From NCBI RefSeq assembly GCF_022376445.1, contig NW_025954981.1, positions 310,001 through 374,000 on the forward strand: 64,000 nucleotides of DNA, read 5' to 3'. Origin of the DNA: Fomitopsis serialis (taxonomy: Eukaryota > Basidiomycota > Agaricomycetes > Polyporales > Fomitopsidaceae). Each line of letters starts with the position of its first letter. Position 1 is the stretch's first letter. This document shows, piece by piece, positions 61,267 through 64,000 of the stretch. The notes below the pieces were generated by a model. That model was not told the DNA's origin. It did not search any database and saw nothing but the letters and a program-made list of their open reading frames with translations. Both the position numbers and the translations under genes were made by a program.

Positions 61267-62314
61267 CACCCCAGCTGACCCACATCATTGACCTAGATAG
61301 AGCGCATGTATGACCACTCGAGATCATCAAGCTACCAGCCAGCCATACAGTGGCGCTGAGCTGTCACACACAACTGACGTCGGTTGGTCTACAGCCTGAG
61401 TATTCTCGCCGTCAACTCGCTGATAAAAATGATGCTAAAATGAGAAGATCTTGGTAAGTGAAGAACACGTAACACAACCAGTCAATGGCAACAGACACTC
61501 ACTTTGTCTATTATACTGAGCTTGACGTCGACACTGACTGAGTAATGCAGGTCGGACTCGGAGTGGTGGTGGGGGCTCCTGATGAAGCATATTTGGTATT
61601 ATTTATCATAGGTGGCTGCATGTCCAGACCACCGTGACGATTTTCCGACATCCCATAATCGCACTTCCATCGAAGTACTTAATACCTTAACTGCTGTATG
61701 TATGTGAAGGTGTGAGGACGTTACGGCGACGCGTTGTTCCTCATAGAAAACTGGTGATCGGGCCAGTGGATGGACAAAAACACGCTTGGCGGCACTTCTC
61801 AAGTTCGGACACCAAGAACATGCTACAGCCTGGAACAGAGAGCGAGTGACCGCGAGAGTAACTCGCTAGAGCTATGAAGGTGGTGTGGCGAAGATGGGCG
61901 AGACGCGCTACTTGAAGTTCATTGATCAACTTGAAGTGTGCCACAGACGCGACAGCTAGATCACGTGGGCGTTATAAGGCTGCTCGTGATGCCAGAAATT
62001 ATCATCAGTTGTATGTACGTACAACCTTGGTACAACCAGAGCAGAGCATCTTCTTTCCTTGAAGATTTGGTTGGGCTTTGTGACAGCCCCAGGACAGCCC
62101 AAGAAAATTGAATATCTGCGCGAGTGAGCGCCACATTAAAGCGTCAATGTAAGTACGCACGACATCAACGAATTGAAACACCGCTAGTGATCCTCTGGAA
62201 GTTACTTGCCATATCATTTCACTCTGTGCCCCGAACTTGAGAACGTAAGTATCCAACAGTGTCTGGTAACTCTTTGTTCGCAACGGACAACAGTTCAAGG
62301 TCAGGTCTCGACAG
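61267..62314. other. Divergent intergenic region between the MDR reductase and the PARP-like gene
   Basis: About 1.05 kb with no supported gene. It should hold the promoters of both divergent genes. Confidence 0.45.
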
Positions 62315-64000
62315 ATGGAATCGGATGGGGAACGTGTGCGCAAGCGTCAAAAGTGCTCAGATCGCAACTCGGACAACGTGGCCTCTGGCTTGCCCGCAAC
62401 CTCAATGACAACAGACGCGCCACTGGCAATGAAAAGTACCCTCAAGGGCCGACGAAGATACAATGCAGACATTGCGGACATGGAGAAACATCGCAACAGT
62501 GTTTTGAGCGCGGTACATTGAGAGTTGCAGGTACGTTATGAGACTGCTCGATGTGATTCGGACTTCAACGTCGCGCAACGCGTCGTGTCGCAGACTTTCG
62601 ACGTGGAGACGAAGACAGCACGTTTGAATGTCGTATTGTGGGCTCGGACCAGCGAGTAATGGCGGCCTTGAACTTCTTCATCTCTGGTGAGCGCGATAGC
62701 CCTCAAGTGGCGTCACGCATGGGCAGCGAATTCACGCGTCTGCCACCTAGACACGTCCGACTACCCGGAGAACCACACGTTCTTCTGCCATTCATCCGAC
62801 GAGAATGTCCCTGATGTCGTCGCGCAAGCGATTGAAGCTCTGCACGAGGAGCAGTCGCGTGCCATCGAGGACATGCTAGAGAGGCTACTGACCGTGCTCG
62901 CGAAGAAGCTTGCGGGCGACGTAGACACGGATGAAGAGATGGAGGAAGACGACTTCGACTACGATGGACACTCGGACGACGGACTAGATCTCGACATCGT
63001 CGACAAGGAGAAGATCGACTACCGCCTGCTACAAACGTCTGTCTCGGGCTTTCCTACAACTTTGATACATGCACTGATGAGGCTGCAGCCATTTCAACGA
63101 GGTGGTGGCCTACGGATACCGCCCAGGCTTCATACCGTTCGGAGTCGACGACTTTGTGCTCTCAGTCTCTATCCCGATCATCAGGCTTGCGCGGGACATC
63201 CCCGCCCGTGCCCTGATGGCCTGGGACAGACGGCTGCTCTCGCGAACGCAGCATCTGACGTTGCTGGTGACAGGTTTGCGTGGCACATACCCCGTGCTAC
63301 AGGCCGACGGCACAGTGCGCTCGGATGCGGCCATGCGTGGCATCTCTCCGCAATTCAGGATCGGACTCACGCCGATCTACAAGCCGCAGAAGGAGCATGT
63401 GGCGGCGGTCGTGCGCGTGTTTGGGTTGAAGGAGCAGCCGTCTGACGCGCCGCCCGCCAAGGAGCTCTTCGACGAGCCCTTGTCGGATGACGAAGGAGAC
63501 ATAGCACTGCCCTCGGATGAAGAGCCAGCAGTCGAGGAATCCACCTTCCAGCCGTTCAGCTTGAGCGCCTCGCTAGAGACTCTGTTGAACCAGCGTTTCT
63601 TGCGTGTCGTCCAGCTAAGGCTGGAGCATGAGCTCGGCTGGGCCGGAGCGGAAATACTGGCATGGGAGGCCGAGAAGCTTCAGAAGAAGCCTGTCGACAT
63701 CCTAAAGAGTATGAGGAAGGTAAGTGTCCGTGCGTTGGTCCATGGCTATGCTGAGGATTTGTCCTACATTACTTGGCTCAGCAAATACGGCAAGCCGATG
63801 AGAAGGAAGCGGAGCTTGCCAGTAGCTACAACTTGCCACCTGATCCTCTCCTAGGCAATGAGCGCTCCGCTCCGCTGAATCTTCCCTTGCTGGCTTTCTG
63901 TTACTTGCTACGACGGTTGACAGTAGGTTTGCACGTTGTGATTAAATATCCTGATATCTGAGCGTTCACAGTTGTGTCCTCGCTACTGCGTCGTGTGCCA
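62315..64000 (+). CDS. RWD plus PARP-like protein (ubiquitin-conjugating/poly-ADP-ribose polymerase family), partial
   Basis: The 5' part of a gene that runs off the window. A basic start (MESDGERVRKRQK, then KGRRRYNADIADMEKHR) leads to an RWD-like domain: DFRRGDEDSTFECRIVGSDQ, MAALNFFIS, and TSDYPENHTFFCHSSDEN across an intron. A very acidic stretch follows (TDEEMEEDDFDYD), then VVAYGYRPGFIPFGVDDFVL, PARALMAWDRRLLSRTQHL, LLNQRFLRVVQLRLEHELGW and NLPLLAFCYLLRRLTV. These match my memory of basidiomycete proteins joining RWD, PARP and UBC domains; the PARP catalytic part would lie beyond 64000. Exon 2 near 62530-62590 changes frame once without a good intron, probably one missing base. The start is uncertain. 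Confidence 0.65.

Noticed and set aside
1..64000. CRISPR arrays, bacterial operons or riboswitches
   Set aside because: The window is eukaryotic and intron-rich; no regularly spaced repeats were seen.

Overview
The window looks like nuclear DNA of a filamentous basidiomycete, probably an agaricomycete. The genes are broken by many short GT-AG introns, mostly about 45-65 nt. Several promoters have a TATA box 55-100 bp before the start. The gene set fits: a group III HAMP-repeat hybrid histidine kinase, a DUF6534-type membrane protein, an RWD+PARP-like protein, a reductase-terminated PKS, and Ulp1-bearing DNA transposons.

Layout. 0-9 kb: a Gfo/Idh/MocA oxidoreductase (+), then the GPI-anchor transamidase catalytic subunit GPI8 (-) and a NIK1-type hybrid histidine kinase (-). 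9.18-15.71 kb: a complete DNA transposon (element A) with 35-bp perfect terminal inverted repeats and a 6-bp target-site duplication, inserted about 135 bp before the kinase start. 15.7-18.9 kb: no convincing gene. 18.9-24.8 kb: a type-B carboxylesterase/lipase (+) and nucleoporin Nup107/Nup84 (-). 27.3-36.6 kb: an MFS sugar/quinate-type transporter, two tandem class I methyltransferases, and a Dal5/Tna1-type anion transporter (all +). 38.95-45.34 kb: a second transposon (element B) with bipartite 38-bp TIRs and an 8-bp TSD. 46.3-61.2 kb: a DUF6534 membrane protein, a KS-AT-DH-(ER-like)-KR-ACP-R polyketide synthase, a 102-residue His/Ser-rich protein, and a medium-chain reductase on the opposite strand. 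The right edge carries a partial RWD+PARP-like gene.

How the genes may work together. The PKS, the MDR oxidoreductase next to it, the two methyltransferases and the transporters could form one specialised-metabolite locus that element B now splits; this is inference. Elements A and B each encode one long protein that fuses an Ulp1/C48 (SUMO-protease-like) domain, with its His-Asp-Cys triad intact, to a zinc-binding segment and a DDE/RNase H-like transposase. They share domain order and an intron position although their TIRs differ completely. They are the most unusual feature of the window.

Quality caveat. Several conserved proteins (kinase, PKS, GPI8, element A, PARP-like gene) are in frame only if one base is missing from a short homopolymer. 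About ten such sites cluster in the HAMP array of the kinase. This looks more like consensus error than decay, but raw reads are needed to decide. Exon borders were read by eye from splice signals and family conservation and are approximate.
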